Positions 45,401 through 51,389 of a DNA stretch of 62,018 nt are shown here, piece by piece. The first letter of the stretch is position 1, and each line of letters opens with the position of its first letter. The notes beneath the pieces were generated by a model. It was not told the origin of the DNA and did not search any database. It saw only the letters and a list, made by a program, of their open reading frames with translations. The stretch is taken from positions 1-62,018 of the forward strand of contig CARFUA010000004.1 of NCBI GenBank assembly GCA_948976265.1, in the 5' to 3' direction. The stretch comes from an uncultured Clostridia bacterium (GTDB lineage: Bacteria > Bacillota > Clostridia > TANB77 > CAG-508). The position numbers and the translations under genes are program-made.

Positions 45401-47842
45401 AATATTACAGGAGGTCTACAAATAACAAACTCAGGTGGTAATACTGAATTTTTGCTCGAGCCAAATCCAGTACAACAACCAAACAACAAAATAGAATTGA
45501 CTCCAACTGTACAACTGAAAAATTATACAATAACCTATAATTTAAATGGAGGAACTGTATCACCAGCCAATCCAACAAGTTATAATTTAAAAACAGCTAC
45601 CTTCACATTAAAAAATCCAACCAAAACAGGCTATACATTTAAAGGTTGGACAGGTTCTAACGGTACTACACCTCAAACCACTGTAACGATTTCACAAGGA
45701 AGCACAGGAAACAGAACTTACACCGCTAACTGGGAACAATCAACCTATCAGTTTACCCAAGGTCCTGTTCCACTAGGTATTTCTTCCATTACAGGAACAA
45801 CTGCAACAGGAAAGTATGCAGCAGGAACAGTAATTAACTTAAAAGCAACTGTAAAAACGGGTTATCATTTTGTACAATGGACGAGTAGCAATACCAGTTT
45901 AGTACCAAATAAAGTAGGAGAAAGTTATGCAACTACCTCTTTCACAATGCCAAAAGGTGATATTACTATGTCACCCGTAGCAGAAGGCAATACTTACACA
46001 GTAGAATACTACGATGGTAGCAGCACAAGTCGAATTGGATATTCAACTCATACGTATGGTACAGCATCTAACTTAAAGACAATTTCAGCTTTAGGAAGAA
46101 CTAGGTCAGGTTATACTTTCTATGGTTGGTCAACAACAGAAAATGGAATGTCTTTGAATCATACAGATGGCAAGTCTGTAACGAATTTGACTTCGGTCAA
46201 TGGAGGAACTGTCAAATTATATGCATTATGGAAAGCGACAGCAAACTTCTATTCTGGAGAAAAATCTGAGCAAACAAAAACATCGACTTTATATTATAAT
46301 CCAACAGGAAATAAGTCTCAAGTGCAGTTTCCAAGTGCTCTAGCGTTGACGGGTAAATCGTTGCTGGGATATGTTGGTCAAACATTTGCTACGTCGTCAG
46401 CCTCAGCTTCTGCAGGTGCATTGTATACACAAGATTCTGAAGCCTCTAAAAATTACTATGCATTATATGATACCCCTGTAGTGTGTGTAACTAGATATCC
46501 GATTATACAATATTCTAGTTCAGCAAGTGGGAGTGGTACAAATGTTGAACTGACTATAGACAATTCATATGACGGTATTCAATATAGTACTAGTGTTGGC
46601 TCTGAAATACCAAGTACTTTAACAACAGGATGGTCAAATGTAAATTCTAGGGTTTATGTACCAGCTGATCATACGCTATATTTGAGAACTTATCGAGAAA
46701 GTTCTAGTGGAGCAGCACTCTATTCAGAAGGATATTATATTTTAAATCCTAAACAATCGTACTTTAGTGGTAGTTTATTAGGTGGAAAAGATTTTTACCA
46801 ATCAAGTGCTAGATATACCAACCATGCAAGTGGAAGCGATACTACTTATGGTACTCCAGCTTCTAGTATATGGAGGATGGGCAATGCAAGATATAACAGT
46901 TATGGAAGGTATTCGGCTAATATGCCATCGAGTATGCCAGAAATTAAGGACATATATAGTTGGACCCCAGCAGGTTGGACAGATGTAGATAAAAATTATG
47001 TTTCTGAACCAAAGGTAAAATCTGGTTCACGAATTAGTAGTACAGGTAGTATATTCTATGCTGTTTATGAAAGAGGTATTACTATAGGTTACGATGAAAA
47101 TGGTGGATCAGGAATAACGTCTCCCCAAACAGGCATACAGTATTACCATTCAGCAGGTTCTACAACAAAACCAACATTTGCCTTAAGAGCAAATGGATTT
47201 ACAAAGGCAGGTAGTATATTTGACAAATGGGCAGCAGGTTCTACTTCTGGAAGTCAATATCCAGCTGGTTCAACGTATAGATTTGATAATAAGGTGAGAC
47301 AAAATAGTTGGAAAACCATGTATGCATTGTGGAAAAAGCAGGAAGATGCTGTTACAAATACTCGAGAAAATTGGGATATTACTGTAAATTCTGATGGCAC
47401 AGGAGCTATAAAGCTTTATAAAGGAAGTATACCAACTAGTGCATCTATAGTAATTCCAAATGTCGTAGATGGAGTTCAAATTACTGGATTGTCATATTAT
47501 TCAGCTGGTATAAGACCAGTATCTATGTTCTATAGAGAAGAAGATTATAATAAGACATATTATTATAATTCTACAATAAAAAAGATAGAAATTTCAGAAG
47601 GAATACAAAGGATAGAGTCGAATGCTATAGGTTCAATGTTTGCATTGACTGAAGTGAAAATTCCAAACTCTGTTACTTTCATAAGCAGTAATAATTTTGT
47701 AAATTGTCCTGGATTAACTAGAATAATTTACGGTGGAACCCAATCACAATGGGTTGATCTTATAAGAGATGTATATGGAACTAATCATGGATTAAAAGGC
47801 AAAACAATTCAATGTTCAGATGGCAATCTAGTGTGTCCATAA
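33443..47842 (+). CDS. Giant prepilin-like InlB-repeat surface protein (4799 residues)
   Basis: One uninterrupted frame of 4799 codons. Residues 1-50 carry a class III/IV prepilin-like leader: a basic stretch, then EAG followed by ITLLSLVVTIIIMIILA, with Ser instead of Glu at the fifth mature position, as in many Clostridia. After an acidic linker come Ig-like/beta-sandwich domains (residues about 165-480), then some 4100 residues of InlB B/Flg_new-type repeats (forms of GYTFxGWTG, PxGSTGxxxYTAxW) interleaved with MucBP-like VEHYQ units. The C terminus (about 4680-4799) is a BspA-type leucine-rich segment (IEISEGIQRIESNA). No LPxTG anchor is seen. It should be exported and form a long adhesive fibre. 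Not one in-frame CGG occurs. Confidence 0.88.
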   Translation: MEKGKFRNNVKTSHSLRQKMRRKEAGITLLSLVVTIIIMIILASVSIPILRNTGLLSTSKRVADDYKRAEEEEMLRIAFANVFSKSILADKEITPEDLEEELKKNGVDATVTPDEENPDILHVKIEETGNDHTIDITTGEINKDDTQNPDNPDKPIDPNDPEVVNDKTPPTITLGTNSNENWSKAASVKVTVSDNASGLEEGARIQYGWSISSTLEPTEYTPARLSYSKGTRSTSFTATSSGLTGKYYLWVVPENLQDVKGNKQEATYKSTGMFYFDNTKPVVTEVTAAGNNITFSSTDETGIVAYAVTTTNTAPALSATGGTEGNDGLGKWISCDATTEIANKTLSGYRSGTYYVWTRDSAGNISEGKGTTAEGIVAPSKDNLTQTITWPTTEPSDGSEPKATIDFETNTGLTIEVSKDGGKTWEETNSVEVESGEEVLIRYKDPSGNTSESIKAEVPVLEYTIAYDGNGATGGATASSKHKYKEEKRLTDNGFTKTGFRFKGWNTQANGSGNSYENGQTVLNLSKINGATVTLYAQWEEATHPEADYRVEHYQMGLDGNYSSTPTDTESKRGTATTTATSSPKDYGAGFTVERNENVGAQIAEDGSLVIKYYYERKKFSFTRPESVNGITITGSTSREYYYGAKITLTAIPDKGYEFSGWEYTGITNPQIDGATITFDMPASEVTLTIPEKGDGSEEGPGVGKIKYQITYDLAGGTLAEGKTNPDYYTITSEAITLNNPTKPGSRFLGWLEEGATEAKTEVIIPTGSTGNKKYTATWEVNQYALIIGTTKGVTLTEDSSVAGNYAYGTEITLKATVQPGYTWEGWRSTNENIEETTELEITFTMPMGDVTMTPTVTANTYTITLNNHEATAPGTTAIYEKYDTGIYTNQNCTEDKKMTTTENAITPPQKTGYQFKGYYTEENGKGVQMIAENGYKTTSLTQTYYTDNANLHAYWVADDAVQYTIEHYQMGLDGAYPTVATESETGTGETGTPAVSAPKTYLGFTEDESKRTPANPTIAADGSLVIRYYYQRNKYALERPDNVTGITITGSTSREYYYGADISVTASASEGYIFSGWEYTGISNPTIVGGNIRFQMPAGDVTLTIPTKSGEGSEEGPGVGKVKYPIVYDLAGGSVTPENANPSTYTIEDTITLVNPTKEGHTFAGWTGTGITGTTNTVTIPTGSTGARSYTATWTVDRYTFTLGVGAGVNTTGSTTTGSYRVGDKITVKAEANPGYTWVGWTSSNPDLVANSEQAELTFDMPTGNLTMTPVATANTYTITLNNQDATTAGTGHIYEKYDTGIYLNQECTDLMTADENAIEVPQKTGYHFKGYYTEANGQGNQMIAESGYKTTSLMQTVYTNNATLYAYWIPDGAITYTVEHYQMDVNGNYPETATSKEDKTGATGSVASSAPKTYTGFTEDQTKREHVGDKVLADGSLVIKYYYERNKYLFTRGTASGVTFDSESSTTGEKYFGATIVLNATVANGYIWGGWTSDNASVSNKAEKNITFTMPAGAIKMTPKTTLESYTIRYNLNGGTVAPANPTSYNITTNTFTLNNPTKPGYEFLGWTGSNGQNASTNVSIQKGSTGTKEYTANWSETPLSYTISYNLNGGTVSPANPTSYTVETDEITLHNPTKTNYTFIGWSGTGLTGNTNKTVTIPKGSTGNRSYTANFTENVYTITLRNYDDTATVDTIYLKYGVGLYKDSNCSTAQKMSTTANPAAIPTPGAGYNFSGYFTAKNGAGTKRIGENGYIMSNFSTTAYTANTTLYAHRTGQDGIKYTVEHYQKGIGANASYTKSDTETKYGVTGQAAVSEAKNTETDYKGFTFERSENVGAAITADGNLVIKYYYTRNQYRFTAPSGVDGITITGTATGDYYYGQTITLTATPKPGYTFSGWNYSGLDNVTTEGGTITFTMPAGDVTFGNTTGDIILTIPTKPDGGTEGPGVGKVKYTISYNLNGGALATGETNPTEYTVEDTFTLKNPTKAGYSFAGWTGTGITGSSTSVTVAAGNTGNRSYTATWTANERKLTVGVASGVTVTATKNGTTISGNGSGNHAYGSSITLTATVNSGYTWNGWSSSQVTGTTSQTITFTMPDRDVTVNSSTIARIYTFTLKNGTTEVGKIYGKYNSGFYTDAACTTANKITTIPQSLIPSNSGYNFGGYYTASSGGTQRIDSNGRIAMTATTYTGTTTSITLYARWNAGTPYSIQYYKMDVNGAYLAAPTVENKAGTTGAKVSVPTINTDKDGQYTGFTFAKVEVQTSSGTTASTLATVGNTTIQADGQLKINYYFSRNKYTLTLNKGEGITTTGAKAEYYHGATVSITAKAGTGYKLTGWTCSDTNYNKTVADGTTTDTISFEMPAKNITLTAGSSAISYTISYTTGGGSIKSGTGTGIAEGKLPASYTVKNTPFTLPELQKTGYDFLGWTGSNGSTAQTTVTVAAGSTGTKTYTANWSVKQYSFTLGTGTGVNTTGSTQSGMYNYGATITLKATANTGYTWKQWTSTNSDVPSRTTANFTFTMPAGNVTMTPSATANRCTITLNNQGADTGKGGTAAIYSQYASGVYLNSNLTNAMSSSANPITVPVKSGWVFQGYYTDQNGQGTQRIQANGYKNSSLTSTTYSSTAPQTLYAYWTPSNSVTYKVEHYQMQFAENSYLLYETETKTNGTTGQPATSAPKVYTGFTEETAKRVNVGANVTAPDVLVIKYYYKRNKYSYTLGSATGASTTGSTGSGTYYYKADITLSAATNSGYDWQQWTSSNPNLQAHIAAKNPGKIQMPAGTLTMTPKVSLHTYNITYNLNGATSPTPDNPTSYNVTTSTITLRTPIKPGYTFEGWSGTGISGTTTNPVTIPQGSTGDRQYTAHWSTNPITYTISYSLNGGSATNPNSYNVNTNTITLNNPTRTGYNFTGWTGSNGSTPQMTVTIPKGSTGNKSYTANWSEPISYTIGYTLNGGSATNPTSYNVTTNTITLNAPTRTGYTFTGWTGSNGSTPQTSVTIPKGSTGNKSYTANWSEPIAYTISYTLNGGSATNPTSYNVTSNAITLNNPTRTGYTFAGWSGTGLSGTTNKSVTIPAGSTGNRSYTANWTANVYTITLKNYDGTVTADTIYLKYGDGYYKDQGCTSSKKMTTTANASAIPAPGAGYDFKGYFTSKNGGGTKKTGENGCVVSGISTTDTTNLTWYAHRAAQSGIRYTVEHYQQGIGASAAYTKYETETNYGTTGTVATSSAKTYVGFSYARAENAGAAIKGDGSLVIKYYYTRNQYKFTLGTVPSTGVSTAGTSATGTYYFGANITLSAAATTGYTWNGWTITGTGTGTETGKLNVSNLNLKATPIKFTMPAGDITASIANSAVTVNKYKFTLGSATGVSTTGSTQTTAEVPFGTTITLKATANTGYSWKQWTSSNTNLQGNITTANTTFQMPAGDITMTPTVTAHKYTVQYFDGGTTAIGSSSYTYGVAQNLKTIAALNRTREGFSFYGWAIENNKNTVVRSYTDGQSVNKLTSTNGGTFNLYAIWQRGTNFYAGTNKTTPIAQPTQYFNSTAGLYSVATPAVTAMTSWNIRGWSNETTATGSVVAQSGAVSSSSNNTFYAVYERSLKIRYYDQLSNKTVESQSKVQYYNSSGALQNPGAFGLESGSIFSRTGYRITHWIKNGGVGNTENLNLGASYTFAPAVTATGTVLELYPRWEAIEYTITLIDAPGVTTPIKYTVETSNFNLPTPSKNNYTFVGWSGTGLSGTSNKIVTIAKGTTGDKTYTANWSGNVYRITLDNDGGTPGSGAPTAIYEKYGTGIYLESNCSTLLSERAANFNAPTKEGYIFDGYWTSKNGQGQQMITSSVGLTTLFTSTRFSGDATIYAKWTTKKDTPYKVEHYQMNVDGTYPATATQTENLTGETGATEASSARTPTGFEEATAKNQNVGAKILANGSLVVRRYYARKQYTIEVTLHEALSNVTLLSTDTRKTNNFTQTGTMQAYYGDNFYIISDSLREGYENLSWNITGGLQITNSGGNTEFLLEPNPVQQPNNKIELTPTVQLKNYTITYNLNGGTVSPANPTSYNLKTATFTLKNPTKTGYTFKGWTGSNGTTPQTTVTISQGSTGNRTYTANWEQSTYQFTQGPVPLGISSITGTTATGKYAAGTVINLKATVKTGYHFVQWTSSNTSLVPNKVGESYATTSFTMPKGDITMSPVAEGNTYTVEYYDGSSTSRIGYSTHTYGTASNLKTISALGRTRSGYTFYGWSTTENGMSLNHTDGKSVTNLTSVNGGTVKLYALWKATANFYSGEKSEQTKTSTLYYNPTGNKSQVQFPSALALTGKSLLGYVGQTFATSSASASAGALYTQDSEASKNYYALYDTPVVCVTRYPIIQYSSSASGSGTNVELTIDNSYDGIQYSTSVGSEIPSTLTTGWSNVNSRVYVPADHTLYLRTYRESSSGAALYSEGYYILNPKQSYFSGSLLGGKDFYQSSARYTNHASGSDTTYGTPASSIWRMGNARYNSYGRYSANMPSSMPEIKDIYSWTPAGWTDVDKNYVSEPKVKSGSRISSTGSIFYAVYERGITIGYDENGGSGITSPQTGIQYYHSAGSTTKPTFALRANGFTKAGSIFDKWAAGSTSGSQYPAGSTYRFDNKVRQNSWKTMYALWKKQEDAVTNTRENWDITVNSDGTGAIKLYKGSIPTSASIVIPNVVDGVQITGLSYYSAGIRPVSMFYREEDYNKTYYYNSTIKKIEISEGIQRIESNAIGSMFALTEVKIPNSVTFISSNNFVNCPGLTRIIYGGTQSQWVDLIRDVYGTNHGLKGKTIQCSDGNLVCP
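35092..45060 (+). repeat. Higher-order repeat marked by VEHYQ units
   Basis: The VEHYQ/IEHYQ motif recurs near 35092, 36339, 37580, 38789, 41363, 43010 and 45019, with a variant (IQYYKMDVNG) near 40071. The spacing is about 1.2-1.3 kb in the first half and widens later, so the protein is built of superunits of roughly 400-440 residues, each with one VEHYQ block and several InlB-type repeats. Confidence 0.8.
42040..42700 (+). repeat. Three near-identical tandem 219-bp repeats
   Basis: The block starting ttaaatggaggaagtgcaac occurs at 42062, 42281 and 42500, exactly 219 bases (73 codons) apart, with very few changes between the second and third copies. This is much closer identity than among the other repeats and suggests recent duplication. 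Confidence 0.85.
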
Positions 47843-47854
47843 AACAAAAAAATT

Positions 47855-47886
47855 CATAAAGAACCAGTTCACCCTGGTTCTTTATG
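47855..47886 (+). terminator. Hairpin after the giant gene
   Basis: Arms cataaagaaccag (47855-47867) and ctggttctttatg (47874-47886) pair perfectly over 13 positions with a six-base loop. It lacks a long T tail, so it may attenuate rather than stop transcription into the next gene. Confidence 0.65.
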
Positions 47887-47912
47887 TTTAAGAATGAAAA
47901 AGGAGCTTAAAA

Positions 47913-50453
47913 GTGAAGAAAATAACAAGTTTTTTTAAAATAATCATTACAATAATATTTATTTTCATGCTATTTTTAACAGGTTTGCTTGTTGGTTCGC
48001 CTACGAAAAATAATGTTCAAGTGGTTTATTTAGGTGTAGATATAGTAGGGATTTTATATCTTATCACCAAAGCACTTAAACAACAAAAACTCATCACTCA
48101 CAAAATGGATATTTTTGTAGGATTATTATGTTTTTCTTCCTGTATTCCCATGCTTGCTGGTACCTATACAAGTTTAAACGATGGAATCCAGTTTATGGTA
48201 AAATATAGCTCCATTTTTCTTATCTATTGGATGACCAAACACATTACCAAAGACAAGCCAAATATCCGAAAATTTCTAATTTATATTTTGCTGATTAACA
48301 ACGTATTACTAGTTCTTTTTGGGATAGATAGGCTTACCAATGGTTATACCAATGAATTTACTGAAAAGTTAGATACCGTTTTTTTAGCACAAGATGAAGT
48401 AAGAATGACTTCTTTATTTAGTTATGCCAATAGTTTTTGTGCCGTTTTGGGATGTTGCGTGATTTTGGCATTAGGGGAAATGGTGACTTCTTCGAAAAGG
48501 TTGGTGAAAGCGTTTCATCAAACCGTTATTTTTGTGTTGTTAGTTGGTGTTATTCTTTCGCTATCTAGAATGATGTATATAATGTTGGGAATGGTAATTG
48601 TTATTTTTTGGCTTCTTAGTAAAACCAAAGAAAATCGAGTCCAGATTTTAGAAACAATGCTTACAAGTGGAATCTTGGCGATGTTCTATGCAACGCTTTT
48701 TATGGAATGGCATCTTTCTGGTGAATATGATAAAATATGGATGACATTGTTGGGCGCTTGCATGATAGCTTTTGTTTTAGCTATTCTTATTTTTCAAGTA
48801 AACCAAAAATTGATGCAAGCCAAAAAAACGACTTTATGTATTTTGACAATGATAAGTGTTGTATTGGGAATGCTGTTTTTTCAGAAAATGCTTACCACGC
48901 CAACAACGTTTATTTTATTTGATACAATCAACGCAGAAACAAGAGTAGAAAGACATTTGAATGGAATTGAGGGAAATCAACAGTATGTATTTGAATTTGA
49001 GGTGGAGGCAAAGGGAATTGAAGATGTACCGAATTTTCAAATCATTGCTTTGGAAAAAGATAAATATTGGGAAGATGTGAAACGAACGGAACTTCGATTT
49101 GGTGATGCGCAAGGAATCCAATCAATGGAAATTCACACAGCAGAAGAAACAACGGATATTTACCTCATTTTTTTGGCAGTAGAAACACGAACGACGACCA
49201 AACTGGAAATCAAACATTTTACGATAAATGGCAAGGAAAAATATTTGAATTACCGATTTTTGCCATATGATTTTGTCAGCAAAATTGAACATACGAATGT
49301 CAAAACCAAAAGTGTTTGGGAAAGGGGCGTTTATATAGGAGATGCTTTTAAAATTATCAAGGATAATTGGTTATTTGGCATTGGTGGAGATGGTTGGCAT
49401 TATCGTTATGGAGAAGTGCAAGATTATTATTATGTGGCAAGAGAAGTACATAGTTATCCTGTGCAATTGTTGTTGGAATTTGGGATAGCTGGTTTGATTT
49501 CGTATCTTGCGATTTTGATAATTTTAGCGAAGCAAGGTTTAGAAAGTGTATTTAAAAATTGGAATGTAGAGTATTTTTCGCTATTGTGTGCAGTTGGAAT
49601 AATTCTACTACATAGCTGTTTAGATTTTGACTTGTCATTTTTTTATGGATTATGGATTGTGTTTATGGGATTAGCTATGTTAAATGGATTTCAGAAACAA
49701 GATTTTGAAACAAAATCCAATCCAATCGGAAATTGGTTGATAAAAGGAATGTTGATAGGTGTACTTTGTCTAGAAATCAACTTCAATATTAAGACACTTT
49801 GCAGTACGCTGGAACTCAAATATACAGTAAATGTAGAAACTAGTTTTCAAGAAAGATATGAATTGTATGGAAAATGGATTGAAAAAATGCCGTATGACCG
49901 AGATTTTCGCTTAAAAATGATTAATTTATTAGAATCGTATCAAGATTTGTATCCTGAAAAGGAAAGGGAATTTACAGAAGAAATCTTAACTTTGGCGAAG
50001 CACATATTGCGTTATGAAAAATGGCATTACAAATTTGAAATGCAAGCAAAACTTGTTCAATGTTCGATTGATTTATTAGACTACGATTCCGAAGTAGAAA
50101 TGATGCAAAATATAGAAAATGGAATTGAATTGATAAAAACCAATCCTGTGCAACGACAGTATAGTTTATATTATTATTTAGAAAGAATAGGAGGAATTGA
50201 TGAGATTGGAAAAGCTTTGCTGGCAAAAAGCATGATTTTTCCAGAAGAGGAATCTCATTTGAAAGAATTAGCCAAAGAAGTTTATCAAATCAATTTAGAC
50301 GAATATGAAAATAATAAAAATTATATTGAAACCACAGTAGAATATGAATTTGAAAGAAAAGAAGATTTAAAAGGATTAGAAAGATGCAAACAAAATGCCC
50401 TAAAGGCAATAAAGGCAATAAAGGAAATAGAAAAAAATGAAGAAAAAATATAG
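47913..50453 (+). CDS. O-antigen ligase / Wzy-like membrane protein
   Basis: An 846-residue protein. The first ~280 residues form about nine membrane helices; a soluble insert of roughly 150 residues (AETRVERHLNGIEG onwards) is followed by the Wzy_C/WaaL signature, GIGGDGWHYRYGE and EVHSYPVQLLLEFGIAGLISYLAI, with further helices, and an alpha-helical TPR-like tail of about 240 residues. Enzymes of this type polymerise or ligate undecaprenyl-linked glycans outside the membrane. GTG is the start after AAGGAGC. It overlaps the following GT2 gene by 17 bases. It could be the polymerase missing from the locus at 1-13.5 kb, or could glycosylate the neighbouring giant protein. Confidence 0.8.
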   Translation: MKKITSFFKIIITIIFIFMLFLTGLLVGSPTKNNVQVVYLGVDIVGILYLITKALKQQKLITHKMDIFVGLLCFSSCIPMLAGTYTSLNDGIQFMVKYSSIFLIYWMTKHITKDKPNIRKFLIYILLINNVLLVLFGIDRLTNGYTNEFTEKLDTVFLAQDEVRMTSLFSYANSFCAVLGCCVILALGEMVTSSKRLVKAFHQTVIFVLLVGVILSLSRMMYIMLGMVIVIFWLLSKTKENRVQILETMLTSGILAMFYATLFMEWHLSGEYDKIWMTLLGACMIAFVLAILIFQVNQKLMQAKKTTLCILTMISVVLGMLFFQKMLTTPTTFILFDTINAETRVERHLNGIEGNQQYVFEFEVEAKGIEDVPNFQIIALEKDKYWEDVKRTELRFGDAQGIQSMEIHTAEETTDIYLIFLAVETRTTTKLEIKHFTINGKEKYLNYRFLPYDFVSKIEHTNVKTKSVWERGVYIGDAFKIIKDNWLFGIGGDGWHYRYGEVQDYYYVAREVHSYPVQLLLEFGIAGLISYLAILIILAKQGLESVFKNWNVEYFSLLCAVGIILLHSCLDFDLSFFYGLWIVFMGLAMLNGFQKQDFETKSNPIGNWLIKGMLIGVLCLEINFNIKTLCSTLELKYTVNVETSFQERYELYGKWIEKMPYDRDFRLKMINLLESYQDLYPEKEREFTEEILTLAKHILRYEKWHYKFEMQAKLVQCSIDLLDYDSEVEMMQNIENGIELIKTNPVQRQYSLYYYLERIGGIDEIGKALLAKSMIFPEEESHLKELAKEVYQINLDEYENNKNYIETTVEYEFERKEDLKGLERCKQNALKAIKAIKEIEKNEEKI

Positions 50454-51274
50454 TGTGTTAATGAGTGTTTATGCCAAAGAAAAACCAGAATATTTGCAAG
50501 AAGCCATCGAAAGTATGTTAGAGCAAACGGTTATGCCTGATGAATTTGTCATTGTAAAAGATGGTGTGTTATCGCGGAGAGCTGGATTTGGTGATTGAAG
50601 AATATCAGAAAAAATATGAAACGTTATTTCAGGTTATTTCCCATGAAAAAAATTTGGGACTTGGAAAATCGTTGGCGATTGGTTTGCAGGCATGCCGAAA
50701 TGAATATGTTGCTAGATTGGATTCAGATGATATTGCGGAAAAGCGACGTTGTGAAAAAGAACTTGAACAATTAAATCAACATCCAGAATTGGATGTGGTG
50801 GGAAGCTTGGTAGCAGAATTTTGTCATTCAATAAAGGAGATAACAAGTTATCATTGGTTGCCAGAAAAAAATGATAAAATTTGTCAATTTGCCAAAACAC
50901 GAAATCCGTGTGCCCATTCTTCGATTATGATGAAAAAAAGCAAAGTATTAGCAGTAGGAAATTATCGAGATTATCGTTATTTTGAAGATTACGATTTATG
51001 GATTCGAATGATGAAAGATAAGTGTCAATTTTATAATATACAAGAAGTGTTGGTATATATGCGAGCAGATGAAAATTTTTATCAGAGAAGAGGTGGCATT
51101 TCCTATTTACAACAAATGCTAAAATTTAAAACAGAACAATGGAAAAATGGATTTTATTCTTGGCACAGTTATTTAACTACAACCACAGTTCATATACTAG
51201 TATGTTTAGTACCAAATAGAATAAGAAAATGGATTTATTTGCGATTTTTAAGAAAGAAAGAGATAAAAAAATAA
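50437..51274 (+). CDS. GT2-family glycosyltransferase read through a CGG +1 frameshift
   Basis: A GT2 enzyme of about 278 residues similar to WcaA/SpsA-like capsule enzymes. The first frame begins MKKKYSVLMSVYAKEKPEYL and runs through PDEFVIVKDGVLS, then CGG at 50575 and a stop six codons later. Skipping C gives VLSGELDLVIEEYQKKYETLF and continues to GLGKSLAIGLQACRNEYVARLDSDDIA, so the nucleotide-binding and metal (DSDD) regions are all present only in the joined product. The start overlaps the O-antigen-ligase-like gene and a strong terminator follows. It probably acts with that gene on an exported glycan. Confidence 0.82.
50575..50578 (+). other. CGG +1 recoding site 7 (GT2)
   Basis: TCG CGG AGA in zero frame; skipping C gives TCG GGA GAG (S-G-E). 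In related GT2 enzymes the sequence DGPL is followed by a short polar turn at this point. Confidence 0.76.
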
Positions 51275-51302
51275 GGGAACTTAGCGTTCTCTTATTTTTT
51301 TT
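51269..51302 (+). terminator. Rho-independent terminator
   Basis: Arms aaataagggaac (51269-51280) and gttctcttattt (51286-51297) form a 12-pair stem with one G-T pair and a five-base loop, running into T. Confidence 0.85.
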
Positions 51303-51325
51303 GAAAACAAAAATTTCAAAATCTG

Positions 51326-51354
51326 TTTACAATAATGAAAATTTGTTATATAAT
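51326..51354 (+). promoter_or_regulatory. Promoter of lysS
   Basis: TTTACA at 51326-51331, a 17-base spacer and TATAAT at 51349-51354, 36 bases before the lysS start. Confidence 0.8.
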
Positions 51355-51389
51355 ACAAAAATATAAAACCAAAAGAGAGGGATGATTTT

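Noticed and set aside
34264..47479. Several minus-strand and alternate-frame open frames inside the giant gene
   Set aside because: They are shadows of the repeat-rich coding sequence, with low-complexity products and no ribosome binding sites.
33443..47842. CRISPR-like or non-coding repeats in 33-48 kb
   Set aside because: The repeats are in one open frame with a period in multiples of three and encode InlB-type domains.
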